Notes: generated from the letters alone by a model not told the origin. 64,000 nt of DNA from Datura wrightii (GCA_035772735.1 JASDFA010000018.1:138699501-138763500), one strand, 5' to 3'. Counted from the stretch's first letter, positions 1 through 10,548 are shown. Program-made: numbers and translations.

Positions 1-2115
1 GAGCTTGGGTGCTTTGTACACATCGAACACCTCTACCTTATCATGTGCTCGCATTGTAAGTTGACCCGCAGCTACGTCAATTAATGCTTTCCCGGTTGCC
101 AAGAAGGGTCGTCCCAAAATAAATGGGACTTCCGTGTCTGGTACAAAATCCAAAACAATAAAATCTACCGGGAAAATTAGGGAGCCCACTTGCACTAGAA
201 CATCCTCAACAATGCCATCCGGCCTAGCTAAGGATCGGTCTGCCAACTGCAAGATTACGGTTTTAGGTCTAGGACTCCCTAGACCCAACTTTCTGAATAC
301 CGAAGATGGCATCAGATTTATGCTCGCCCCCAAGTCACATAATCCATGAACTCGGATGCTCTGCCCAATAGTAAGCTGGATAGTAAAACTTCCAGGGTCT
401 TTTAGCATCGTGGGCAGTCTATTTTGGATCCGGGAAGTGCACTCCTCCGTCAAAGCTACCGTGGCATACTCAGTCAAACGACTTTTGTTGGCCACGATGT
501 CTTTAATGTATATAGCATATTTAGGCACTCCCCGCAAGACATCAACAAGAGGTAAGTGAACATGTACCTGTTTAAGCACCTCCATGAATTTCTTGAAACA
601 CGCCTCCTCCTTGTGTTTCTTGAGTTGTTGAGGGGACGGGGCTGGAGGTCTTTCTGATTCAGCTTCTTTGGTCTTCCCCCTTTCCGCACTTTGCTCCCCC
701 TCAACTTCTGCTGCTCCTGACTTTTGAAGTGGTCTCTCTGGTTCCACCTCCTTCAGCTGCAAACCACTCCTTGTGGTCACTGCATTTACCTGCTTCGAAT
801 TTGGATTCATGTCGCTAGGCAGTCCTCCTCTGGGCCTTGTGTTTTGGGCACTAGCAAATTGCCCAAATTGATACTCAAGAGCCTTGGTTGCTAACTGATT
901 ATTTTTCACTTCGGTTGCCAATTTAACATAGTCATCCTGCAATTGCGCTTGGTTAGCGATCATGGTCTTGAACATCTCCTCAATGCTAGGTGATGGTGGT
1001 GGAGGAGGGGCATTGTGATTTCTGAATTGTGATTGGTAGTTCTGTTGCCCTCCTTGATTTCTTTGCATACCCTGACCCGAACTTTGGCCTTGTTGGTTGT
1101 TGCTACCCCATGAAAAATTTGGATGGTTCCTCCAATTTGAATTGTAGCCACTACCATACTGTTGTTGATTTCTTTATGTATTGCCCACAAAGTTAACCGA
1201 ATCTGGGTTTGCTCCACAGCACTTAGCTGAGTGCTCACTGCTTCCACACACTTCACACCACATTTGCTGGACCGCATTGACTGAAGCTGAAGGCTGGTTC
1301 AAAGTCATGTTGCTGAAGTGGTTGTTCAACTGATTCTGCAAGGCAGCTATCTGTGCAGCGATAGCTGTAAATCCATCCACTTCAAGCACTCTTGCTGCTT
1401 TCCTTGCTCCACCTCGTGATGAATCAGCATTCCATTCTGGAGTTCCCTGTGAAATCCGGTTTAGCAAAGTGTACAGCTCCTCATAAGTGTTTTCCAAGAC
1501 TTGCCCTCCAGCTGCTGAATCTAGCAAAATTTTAGTATGGGGTTCCAAACCCTCAATAAATGTGTGCACCAACACCTCATTGGACTGATGATGATGAGGA
1601 CAGTCCCGCAACATGGATTTAAATCTTTCCCAGGCTTGATACAAATTTTCTCCCTCCCTCTGTTTGAAACTTAGAATTTGACTTCTAAGTCTGGCTGTTT
1701 TACCAGAGGGAAAAGATCTTATCAAGAACTTCCGTGCTAGATCATACCACGTTGAAATAGAATTTGGTGGCTCAGCTTTTAACCACCTCTTAGCTTCACC
1801 AAGTAATGAGAACGGAAACAATGTAAGTCGAACATAATCAGGTGACACTCCAACGGGTATATAAGTGTCACTTATCTCCAAAAAGTTTTGGAGTTGTTGT
1901 TGTGGGTCTTCATGAGGGAGACCGGTAAATTGCCCGCTTGTGTGCAACAGTTGCACCATATTTTGCTTGAGTTCAAATCTCCCTCCAGGATCTGGTTTGC
2001 GGATACTGGATGTTACATTGTTGGCATGTGGGATTGCCACCTCGCGAACCGGCCTTGCTGCTGCTTCTTCGGGCACTAACACTGCCCTTACAACCGGTGG
2101 ATTTTGTTGCTCCAT
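1..2115 (-). pseudogene. gag-pro: T1 gag-protease polyprotein, nearly intact (runs off left edge)
   Basis: This is the capsid and aspartic protease polyprotein of an Athila/Tat-like element. I chose the ATG at 2115 because it matches the T2 start; upstream codons stay open but offer only GTG. Visible in order: a Gag core (GLPHEDPQQQLQNFLE, LTLFPFSL, AKRWL) at residues 60-160, a CCHC knuckle (CEVCGSSEHSAKCC) near residue 300, a Q/N-rich linker with a proline run, a charged linker, and the protease motif LCDLGASINLMPSSVF near residue 600, with FILGRPFLATG following. I translated the frame to base 1 line by line and found one interruption, TAA at 1176-1174, where T2 has CAA. About 705 codons are otherwise open, so this copy is much younger than its neighbours. 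Confidence 0.88.
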
Positions 2116-2342
2116 AATAGTATGTCTAAGCAACTGCAGCTTTCTTTGTAGAGCTTCTCTGCATTTACTATGAAATATACGTTCAGGCTCTATATAAGAT
2201 TCCACCAGCTCTTCGTCTCTTGCCAGTGTTCACAGAAATCAAGTCTGCAAAATACAGGCTAAGACCAAGTTGTCAACACTTAGGAAAATAAAATAAAAAT
2301 ACAGTAAATTTACACTTAATACAATTTCACCAATTGCCTAGT

Positions 2343-2361
2343 CTCCCCGGCAATGGCGCCA
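2343..2361 (-). other. T1 primer binding site (tRNA-Asp)
   Basis: The plus strand reads CTCCCCGGCAATGGCGCCA. Positions 2344-2361 match the 3' end of plant tRNA-Asp (TCCCCGGCAACGGCGCCA) with one mismatch. It lies 6 bp from the LTR edge at 2368 and sets the element's direction as minus. tRNA-Asp priming is usual for Athila/Tat elements. Confidence 0.9.
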
Positions 2362-2367
2362 AAAACT

Positions 2368-3792
2368 TGTCCGGTGCTTTGGTTGGGGTTAAAAACCGAC
2401 ACGCAAGTGCATGTGGTCAAACAAGTAGTAAGTGGCTTAAGTAAGCCAAGTATCGATCCAAGGAGACTCTGGATAAGTGAAAATTTCTTAAGTATACTAT
2501 ATTCTATCTCACTTCTAAATATGCTGACAACAACGTAACCAACAGTTAAATAGTTTGTTTTATAATTCCTATACTAAAACGATTAACAATTATATACTTT
2601 GAATTTAAACTATGGATATGAGCATGCCAAGGTTAAGAACATGTAATGAACTGATTATCATCATACATTGGTTAATCTTCTCTTCCAATTGCTAGCCAAG
2701 AACATTCGCCTAGATATTAAAACTCTCGTATTTAATCTCACTTAAGAATCATAAACCATCCGTCTACATTTCTGTGATCAAATGCAATTCATGACCTAGC
2801 AATAAAATTCCGGTTCCTAAATTGACTAATACGGCTTTCAAGTATATTTCTATCAGGAAAGCACATCAAAACTCAATTTTTCCAAATCAAGTTAAGAACA
2901 ATACCCTATTAATTCACAACTTTCCAATTTCGTGCTCTCTCGAGTGAAATCGGACTTTTTAGATATACATTAATGTCGGCCACACACCAATGCAGTAGAA
3001 ACAAGAATTAATAGAACAATATGGAAGAAGAAGATGAAAAACCATATAAATTAATAATCAAAATTCATCACAAATGTTCATAACCTCAGCAAGGAAGGGA
3101 ATTAGCCACTAATTTGTGGATTAATCATCCTAAAACAAGTGTTAATCATTCAAACAATTGAGTGAAAGAAGGAAGAAGGAGAGAAAAAACCCTGAACTTT
3201 TCATCCCTCAACTGCCTGTAACCCACGTCCTTGCTCCACCAGGTTTGAATTATGAAAAATACATTTAAGTGTTCTATTTATACTAGTGGGAATTTTTCCC
3301 GGAATAACAAGCAACGTGTCACGGAGTGCATCGCGGAGCACTACCTCCGTGACACGGCGTGGACGCGGACCCTCACTGGAAATTTGGGGTCCGGGTATAT
3401 AGCATCAACGTGGCACGGCATGCAACGCGGAGGCTTGCCTCCGTGCCACGGAGCTGTCGCGAGGCTCCACTGGAATTTGACTAATTTTTCACCCTCCAGG
3501 CAGAATGCCTCCATGATGGAAGCGTGACACGGCTCCATTGCGGAGCCCCTTTATATTGTGCAGTCCAATGCCTGTTCCGTGCTCGATTCCAAGTCCAACT
3601 CCGATATTGTTCCAACATGCATTTTAGCTCCTCAAAATCACATTTTACCTACAAAACAATGCTAATCATGTTGGTTAGTATAAATTCACATTTTATTACC
3701 AATTACATGAAAATGTATACACATTTCACGATAAACAAGGCAAAAATGATACGTTTGGGTATCACTTGGGCATATAAATCTGCCCAAGATCA
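2368..3792 (-). repeat. T1 5' LTR (alpha family, 1425 bp)
   Basis: On the minus strand it starts TGATCTTGGGCA at 3792 and ends at 2368, 6 bp from the primer site. It matches the alpha LTRs at 8596-10013 and 12345-13768 (1418 and 1424 bp). Reading minus, it holds a terminal inverted-repeat pair, a GC-rich array built from CACGGAG/CTCCGTG words (about 3545-3301), a TATAAATAG box, then a long AT-rich R-U5. The open frames inside it are shadows and code for nothing recognisable. Confidence 0.9.
3274..3282 (-). promoter_or_regulatory. TATA box of T1 5' LTR
   Basis: TATAAATAG on the minus strand, just after the GC-rich U3 array. The same box is at the same place in the T2 3' LTR (12855-12863) and the T3 LTR (9504-9496). 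Confidence 0.75.
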
Positions 3793-3978
3793 TTTACTAT
3801 ATTTTTTTTCTTAGTGTTGACAACTTGATCTTAGCTTGTATTTTGCAGATATAATCTCTGTTGAACACTGGCAAGAGACAAGGCGCTGGTGGACTCATAT
3901 TTAGAGCCTGAAAGACTATTTCATCGTCAGTGGAGAGAAGCTCTAGAGAGAAAGCCGCAGTTGTTCAGATAAACAATC

Positions 3979-6266
3979 ATGGAGCAACAACAGAATCCAC
4001 CAGTTGTACGGGCAATGTTAGTGCCCGAGGAAGTAGCAGCTAGGTCGGTTCGCGAGGTGGCAATCCCACATGCCAACAATGTCACATCTAGCATCCGCAA
4101 ACCTGAGATAGGAGGGAGGTTTGAGCTCAAACAAAACATGGTGCAATTGCTGCACACCAGCGGACAGTTCACAGGTCTCCCTCATGAGGACCCACAGCAG
4201 CATCTCCAAAATTTTTTGGAGTTAAGTGACACTTACATCCCCACTGGAGTGTCATCAGATTATGTCAGGCTTACATTGTTCCCATTTTCACTATTAGAAG
4301 AAGCCAAGAGGTGGTTGAAAGCTGAGCCACCTAATTCTATTACTACGTGGGATGATCTTGCAAGGAAATTCTTGATACGAATTTTTCCATCCGGTAAAAC
4401 AACAAGACTTAGAAGTCAAATTCTATGTTTTAAACAGAGAGAGGGAGAGAATCTATATCAGGCTTGGGAGAGATTCAAGTCCATGTTGCGGGATTGTCCT
4501 CATCATCATCAATCCAATGATGTGCTGGTGCACACTTTTATAGAGGGCTTGGAACCCCCCACAAAAATCTTGCTAGACTCAGCAGCTGGCGAACAAGCAT
4601 TGGAGAAAGCTTATGAGGAGTTGTGTACCTTGTTAAACCGTATTTCGCAGGGCAATCCGGAGTGGAATGCTGATTCGTCAACAGGAGGAACAAGGAAAGA
4701 AGCAGGAGTTCTAGAAGTGGATGGTTTTACAGCTATTGCTGCACAGATAGCTGATTTACAGAATCAACTCAACTCCCACTTCAGTAACATGACAATGAAC
4801 AAGACTCAAGCCCCAGTGAATGCAGTGCAGCAGATTTGGTGTGAAGTGTGCGGGAGTAGTGAGCACTCAGCGGAGTGTTGTGGAGCAAATCCTGACACGG
4901 TGAACTTTGTGGGAAATGTACAAAGGAACAACCACCAACAGTATGGAAACAACTACAATTCCAACTGGAGGAATCATCCGAATTTCTCTTAGGGTAGCAA
5001 CAACCATCAAGGGCAAAGTTCGAGTCAGGGGGTGCAGAGGAATCAAGGAGGGCAGCAGAACTATCAGGCACAATATAGAAACAACAATGCACCTCCTCCA
5101 CCACCATCACCCAGCATTGAGGAGATGTTCAAGACGATGATAGCTAACCAAACTCATTGCAGGCTGACTATGTGAAATTGGCAGCCAAGGTGAAGAACAA
5201 CCAATTAGCTACTAAGGCACTTGAATATCAATTTGGGCAATTTGCTGGAGCCCAAAACACCAGGCCTAGAGGAGGACTTCCGAGCGACACAGATCCCAAC
5301 CCCAAGCAGGTGAATGCGGTGACCACAAGGAGTGGTTTGCAGCTTAAAGAGGTGGAGCCAGAAAGACCACCTCAACAATCGGGAGCAGCAGAAGTTGAGA
5401 GGGAGCAAAGTGATGAGAGGGGGAAGAAAAAGGAAGCTGAATCAGAGAGACCACCACCCCTGTTCCCTCAATGATTAAAGAAACACAAGGAGGAGGCGTG
5501 TTTCAAGAAATTGATGGAGGTGCTAAAACAGGTACATATTAAGTTACCTCTTGTTGATATTTTGCAGGGACTGCCAAAGTATGCAAAGTACATTAAGGAC
5601 ATCGTGGCAAACAAAAGTCGGTTGACTAAGTATGCTACGGTAGCTCTCACGGAGGAGTGCACTTCCCGGATACAAAACCGACTGCCCAAAAAGCTTAAAG
5701 ATCCTGGGAGCTTTACTATACAAATTATAATTGGGCAGAATATCCGCGCTCGCGGATTATGTGATTTGGGAGCGAGCATTAATTTGATGCCGTCATCGGT
5801 ATTCAAGAAGTTGGGTCTAGGGAGTCCTAGACCAACAACAGTGATCGTGCAACTAGCGGATCGGTCCTTAGCCAGACCTGATGGCATTGTGGAGGATGTG
5901 CTGGTGCAAGCGGGCTCCTTTATCTTCTCGGTAGATTTCGTTGTGCTGGATTTTGAGCCAGACGCGGAAGTCCCATTTATTTTGGGACGTCCATTCTTGG
6001 CGACCGGGAAAGCGCTGATTGATGTAGCTGCAGGGCAGCTAACCATGCGAGCACACGACAAGGTGGAAGTGTTCGATGTATACAAGGCCACCAAGCTCCC
6101 GACTGTGTACGAGGAACTCTCGGTGATCAACGTGATTGATCGAGCTGATGATGTGCGGATAGTTGAATCACGAGAGTTATTGGGAAAACCACCAGAGCGA
6201 TGTAAGCACTACTGGGGTGAGGACGGTGGTCGAGAGAAAACGTCCATCACCCTAGAAGATGATTGA
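3979..6266 (+). pseudogene. gag-pro: T2 gag-protease polyprotein, broken
   Basis: Same protein as in T1, closely similar throughout. The ATG at 3979 (MEQQQNPPVV) has a stop four codons upstream, so the start is well fixed. Gag core, CCHC knuckle (CEVCGSSEHSAECC), proline run and protease (LCDLGASINLMPSSVF near 5765; FILGRPFLATG near 5975) are all present. Three lesions: TAG at 4990, where T1 has TGG; a 1-base deletion near 5150 in the linker (T1 GCGCAATTG, here ACTCATTG); and TGA at 5472, where T1 has CAA. The frame ends at TGA 6264-6266 after an acidic tail (ITLEDD), and no pol follows. Beta and epsilon ORF1 end in a similar acidic way, so this stop looks like the natural end. Confidence 0.87.
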
Positions 6267-6269
6267 GCT

Positions 6270-6322
6270 GAATGACGTCGAGCCGCGACGGTAAACCAGG
6301 CGCTGCATGGGAGGCAACCCGT
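6270..6322 (+). other. Conserved post-protease block (alpha)
   Basis: Just after the ORF1 stop is a stretch with GACGTCGAGCCGCGACGGTAAA, then GGCGCTGCAT, then GGGAGGCAACCC. Related blocks follow ORF1 in beta (14370-14416 and 14456-14516) and epsilon (38945-38881, minus). Similar sequence is known after pol in Athila-like elements. Part of it can pair as a short stem (GGG/CCC around AGGCAA). Confidence 0.6.
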
Positions 6323-6812
6323 GAAATTTTTCTTTGTAAATTGTGAATAGATTTCTTTTTTCTTTTTTTCTTGATTAACAAAAAAAATTTTAGTTTTTAT
6401 TTATGTTTTTATTTTTATTTTGAGTGAAACCTAAAATTCTAACCAATTTCTTGCCGTAAGATGAATTTCAGGTTGAACTGAGGATAAATGTGCAAGGGAT
6501 CCCAAAGGAAAATTTGAGGTATGAAAAATAATAAAAAGTGGCAAAACAGTGAGCTAGGGCGATGGCTCCATGTCACGGAGGAGGGCCTCCGCGTTACCCT
6601 CCGTGACACGTTGAAGTGTATATCGCGATGGGTCACACCGGGTCACCGGGTGACCCGCGCGAATTTCCCACTTTTTAACCCTGATTCCCCCTCAATTTTC
6701 CTCATTTCTCATACCCTCCGCGATCAACCTCCCAAAAACCCCTCCCCCCTCAATGTGACACGGACTTAGGCCAAGAATTTCATTGAGTTTTCATCAATTA
6801 TTCGAATTCAAG
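6323..6812 (+). promoter_or_regulatory. T2 spacer, upstream half: putative internal promoter and leader of ORF2
   Basis: A T-rich stretch is followed by a GC-rich array at about 6560-6665 made of the same words as the alpha U3 (CACGGAGG, CCTCCG, CTCCGTGACACG). Then come a weak TTTTTAA, a pyrimidine-rich patch (CCCCTC, CTCATTTCTC) and an exon-like segment ending in TTCAAG|GTATGT at 6812/6813, a strong match to a plant 5' splice site. After the array, AATTTCCCACT parallels AATTCCCACT before the LTR TATA box. No credible coding frame. Promoter function is inferred. Confidence 0.45.
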
Positions 6813-7492
6813 GTATGTTCTTCAACTCTATTTCAATTCGTGTCGAATTTTTTTCCATATTGAACATGTGATATGAGTTAAACTTGCCCTAAGTAGAAAT
6901 TAAGCTTAAATTCAATTGAATTATTGTTGATTGATGTTCGGAGTATCATTGTGATTGCTTGAACTCGTTAATTACATAGTTTAATCGAATTTTTGATAAA
7001 ATCATAGCTAGGGCTTGCCTTTGAGTTTCAAATGAAAAAATTTAGTGAACTAGTGAAATTCATGCTGGGTTGTACATGTTGAGTGAGATGAGTCGATGTG
7101 CTAACTGTTACTATGCTAAAAGACCGACGGATTCTCGGGTGAAGGAAATATTGGAATTTGCAAGAATTGGGTGAATTGTAGAGGATCATGTAGTTAAAAT
7201 TTTCTTTTGTTTCTCCTTGCTAAGTGCTATGGGATAAAATATTAGCGATGGTAAGGATTGTGGTTAGCTGTACGAAGTCTGAGTAGTACATAGAATATAT
7301 ACCGTCGAATTATCCAAATGCACTAAGCATAGTGGTTATGTTTTGTTGTTTGTTTGTGTAAATAAGTACGATCTTGCCGTAATGTTGTAAGTTTAGCTAT
7401 GGACTAAGTGTGGGGTAGCCTAGCTTAACCCACCCTTAGTCGAAGCTAATGTTCATTGGCTTAACATTGAACTAGCCTGTTTGGTTTGACAG
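6813..7492 (+). other. T2 putative intron upstream of ORF2
   Basis: 680 bp of AT-rich, non-coding sequence from a GTATGT donor (6813) to a TTTGACAG acceptor (7491-7492), six bases before the ORF2 ATG. Beta has the same acceptor context. Splicing is not shown, only predicted from the sites and base composition. Confidence 0.45.
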
Positions 7493-8595
7493 GAACAATG
7501 GCAAGCAGGCAAGATAAGGGAAAAGGCGCATCAACATCTGGCGCCGGAGGAAAAAGAATCAAACTGGGCACAGCGGTCCCAGCAGCACCAGCGGTTCCAC
7601 GCGGCCAACGCCGTCAATACGGAACCAGGTGGGTGACAGAATAGGGGAAGAAATGGTATGCGAAGCATAAGGAGAGCAAGTACTTCCCCGAGGAACACAT
7701 AGCGAGGGAACCGTTGGCATAGGAGTTCCCTAGAATTGTCCATAGGATCGAGGTAGCTGGGATGAACTTCATCTTTGAAGAGCCCAAAGAATGCAACTTG
7801 CACTTGATTCGGGAATTCTACGCCAATTGGAACCCGACTCTCAGAAGTCACACCATCAAAATAAGGGGGCAAATAGTAACTTTTGAGCCCCACCACCTCA
7901 ATGCTATCCTAGGGGCGCGGGACACAGATGCCCACGTGCTTCGACAGCTGAATATCACTCCACCATATGCGGACATCAGACGCACTTTGTGTGGAACCCG
8001 ATCAACAGCTCGATGGAGCAGACATAAGGAGAGGGGCTACCATCAGACCTTGCCCTACTCACAGATGAACAGGGAAGCCAGGATATGGCTTAAGAGAGTG
8101 TGTTCCTGCCTAATCCCGGGGGTGCATATGATGGATGTAACCCGGGATCGTGTATGCTTGGTGTACGCCCTGATGAAAGGGCTGGAGATCAATGTGGGGG
8201 CGGTGATCATCTCCGCCATGAAGAGAGCCCGGTTGCATCAGGGGCACAGATACGGATTTGGTGGATTACTCACCACATTCCTGAGGGGCCTAGATATTGA
8301 GGAAGAGGCCCTTGATTATATCCCGCAGATGGAGCGGCGGGACTTAGATGTCACCAAAACTAAGGCACCCGACACCACCCACGAGCCCGTTCTTACACTT
8401 GCTGAGCGACATGCTCGGGATGATCAGTACATGGCTCGCATGTATGGGATGCAGATGCTCTAGCTGCGGATAGGCGGGAGGCCGGCAACAGAAGAGGAGC
8501 TATGGCAGCTCGAGCTAGACTACCCTTTTGGCGAAAATGCCAGGGCTCTATGCCGAGTGGGGCCAGCTTTTGTAGAGCCCACGGATGATGATGTC

Positions 8596-10013
8596 TGTTC
8601 GGGTGTTTGTGGGTATACAAAACAACACGCAAGTGCACGTGGTCGAACAAGTAGTAAGTGGCTTTAGTAAGCCAAGTATCGATCCCACAGAGACTTGGAT
8701 TAAGTGCAATTTGCTCAAGTATACTATAATTTACTTCTAAAAATGCAGACAACAATGTAACCAAAACGTTGATAGTTTGTTTTATAAATTTTTATACTAA
8801 AACTAAGAACAATTATCTACTTTGAATCTGAACTATGAATAAGAGCATGCTTAGGTTAAACGAACATGTAATGAAATTTATTATCATCATAAATTGGTTA
8901 ATCTTTTCTTCCTGTTGCTAGCCAAGAACATTTGCCAAGAGATTAAAACTCTCGTATTTAACCTCACTTAAGAATCATGAACCATCCGTCTACATTTCTG
9001 TGATCAAATGCAATTCATGTTCTAGCCATACAATTCCGGTTCCTAAATTGACTAATATGACTTTCAGGTATATTTCTATCCTGAAAGCTAATCAAAACCC
9101 AGTTTTCCCAAACCAAGTAAAGAACATATCCTATTAATTCACAACTTTCCAATTTCTTGCTCTCTCGAGTGAAACCAGAATTTTTAGATGTACATTAATG
9201 TAGGCCACACACCAATGCAGTAGAAACAAGAATTAATAGAACAACATGGAAGAAAACATGAAAAACCATAGAATCAATAATCAAATTTCATCACAATTGT
9301 TCATAACCTCAGCAAGGAGAGGAATTAGCCACTCATTTGTGGATTAATCATCATAAAACGAGTGTTAATCATACAAGCAATTGAATTAAAGAAGGAAGAA
9401 AGAGAGAAAAAACCCTAAACTTTTCGTCCCTCAACTGCCTGTACCCACGTCCTTGCTCCACCAAGTCAGAATTATGAAAAATGAACTTAAGTGTTCTATT
9501 TATACTGCTGGGAATTTTTCCCAGAATAATGAGCAACGTGTCACGGAGTGCATCGTGGAGCACTGCCTCCGTGACACGCCATGAACGCGGACCCTCACTG
9601 GAACTGGGGGTCCGGGAATTCAGGCTCAACGTGGCACGATGTGCATTGCGGAGCACCGGCTCCGTGCCACGGAGCAAACGCGGACCTCCACTGGAATTTG
9701 GGTGAATTTTCCCCATCCAGGCAGAATGTCTCCGCGATGGCAGCGTGACACGGCTCCATCGCGGAGCCCCTTTATTTCATGCTGTCCAATGCCTTTTCCC
9801 TTGCTCGCATCCAAGTCCAACTCCGATATCATCCAACATGCATTTTAGCTTCCCGAAATCACATTTTACCTGCAAAACAATGCTAATCATATTGGTTAGT
9901 ATAAATTCACATTTTACTGCCTATTACATGAAAATGTATACACATTGATAGATAAACAAGGCGAAAATGATACTTTTGAGTATCACTTGGGCATATAAAT
10001 CTGCCCGAGATCA
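8596..10013 (-). repeat. T3 3' LTR (alpha family, 1418 bp)
   Basis: Starts TGATCTCGGGCA on minus at 10013 and ends at 8596 (CCCGAACA on minus). It contains the CACGGAG/CTCCGTG array at about 9775-9535 and a TATAAATAG box at 9504-9496. It is bounded on one side by the target duplication and on the other by alpha 3' region with its GTGTGGGG tract (about 10014-10030). Confidence 0.9.
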
Positions 10014-10420
10014 CTTACCCCACACTTACATCCTTGTTCGTCCTTGAACAACAAACATACAATTCATGCAATTTACATCCCAACCTCGCTCCAATGGTTC
10101 GACAATTTAGCTACGGTCATACCGATTCTTCAATACAGCAAATCATCAAGAAAACATGCATGGTCTTAACAATGCAATGACCTTCAATACATTAAGACCT
10201 CCTAGACTTTAAGAATCGACTCTCGATATTGGCAAACTCATGCAAATCAGCTAATCAAGACATCCGACACGAAAATCAATCTTTCATCAAGCATGTTCCC
10301 TAACAACACAAGAGAATCTTCCCCTTTTTGCTCATATAACTCACAAACATTCAAACAGGGGCATGTACACACAATGATACTTTTGAGTATCACTTGGGCA
10401 TATAAATCTGCCTGAGATCA
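8596..10420 (-). mobile_element. T3: collapsed alpha element inserted in T2 ORF2
   Basis: The insert is flanked by a perfect 5-bp target duplication, ATGTC (8591-8595 and 10421-10425). Reading minus from 10420, it has the first ~48 bp of an alpha LTR (TGATCTCAGGCA onward), then jumps to the last ~360 bp of the alpha 3' region (about 10372-10014), then a complete 3' LTR (10013-8596). All of the 5' LTR body, leader, gag-protease and ORF2 are missing. The join sits at ATT, shared by the LTR (TATCATT) and the 3' region (AAATTGTG), so a microhomology-mediated deletion or template jump is likely. Confidence 0.88.
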
Positions 10421-10548
10421 ATGTCCCCACAGATGAGGAGACACGTTGTGAGGACTCCGATGTGGAGTCCGATGATGACGATGGGGGTGATTCAGACATG
10501 GGAGATGAGGCAGCAGCACCTGATGAAGAAGTGGAGTATTTTGATTGA

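Larger units (their letters stand above)
1..3792 (-). mobile_element. T1: alpha-family Athila/Tat-like LTR retrotransposon, 5' part
   Basis: Read on the minus strand, the order is 5' LTR (3792-2368), tRNA-Asp primer site, about 230 bp of leader, then gag and protease running off the left edge. The whole order is canonical for a Ty3/gypsy element of the Athila/Tat branch. Its LTR start at 3792 abuts sequence matching the middle of the same family's leader in plus orientation. I therefore infer that T1 inserted head-to-head into the leader of T2. TTTAC (3793-3797) would be the target duplication, and its partner should lie left of the window. Whether T1 carries reverse transcriptase cannot be seen here. 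Confidence 0.85.
7498..10548 (+). pseudogene. T2 ORF2: PTP-like protein, split by T3
   Basis: ORF2 resembles the 'putative plant transposon protein' domain found in Athila-like elements; its function is unknown. ATG at 7498 lies six bases after an AG acceptor-like site. A basic Lys/Gly-rich N-terminus (residues 1-45) is followed by a conserved core, residues about 90-300: FEPHHLNAILGA, MNREARIWLKRV, VCLVYALMKGLEINVGAVI, and LLTTFLRG. Beta carries the equivalent of the last two. In-frame stops: TAG at 7642, 7720 and 8461 (codons 49, 75, 322). T3 splits it at codon 366; removing T3 with one copy of its target duplication keeps the frame into a 40-codon acidic tail (10426-10548) rich in Asp and Glu. 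No membrane segment is evident, so an env role is unsupported. Confidence 0.7.

Noticed and set aside
134..559. Plus-strand ORFs over the T1 protease
   Set aside because: They are antisense shadows of the minus-strand gag-protease frame, which is open and has clear motifs.
3252..3538. Small ORFs inside the alpha LTR GC-rich array
   Set aside because: They are open only because of GC-rich repeat words; they differ among the LTR copies and match no family.
6559..6665. Palindromic GC arrays as a CRISPR-like array or attachment site
   Set aside because: Units are irregular, spacers are not unique and uniform, and the setting is a plant retrotransposon.
7498..10548. ORF2 as an envelope gene
   Set aside because: Its position is env-like, but I see no signal peptide, transmembrane segment or furin-type site; the core matches the plant transposon protein type.
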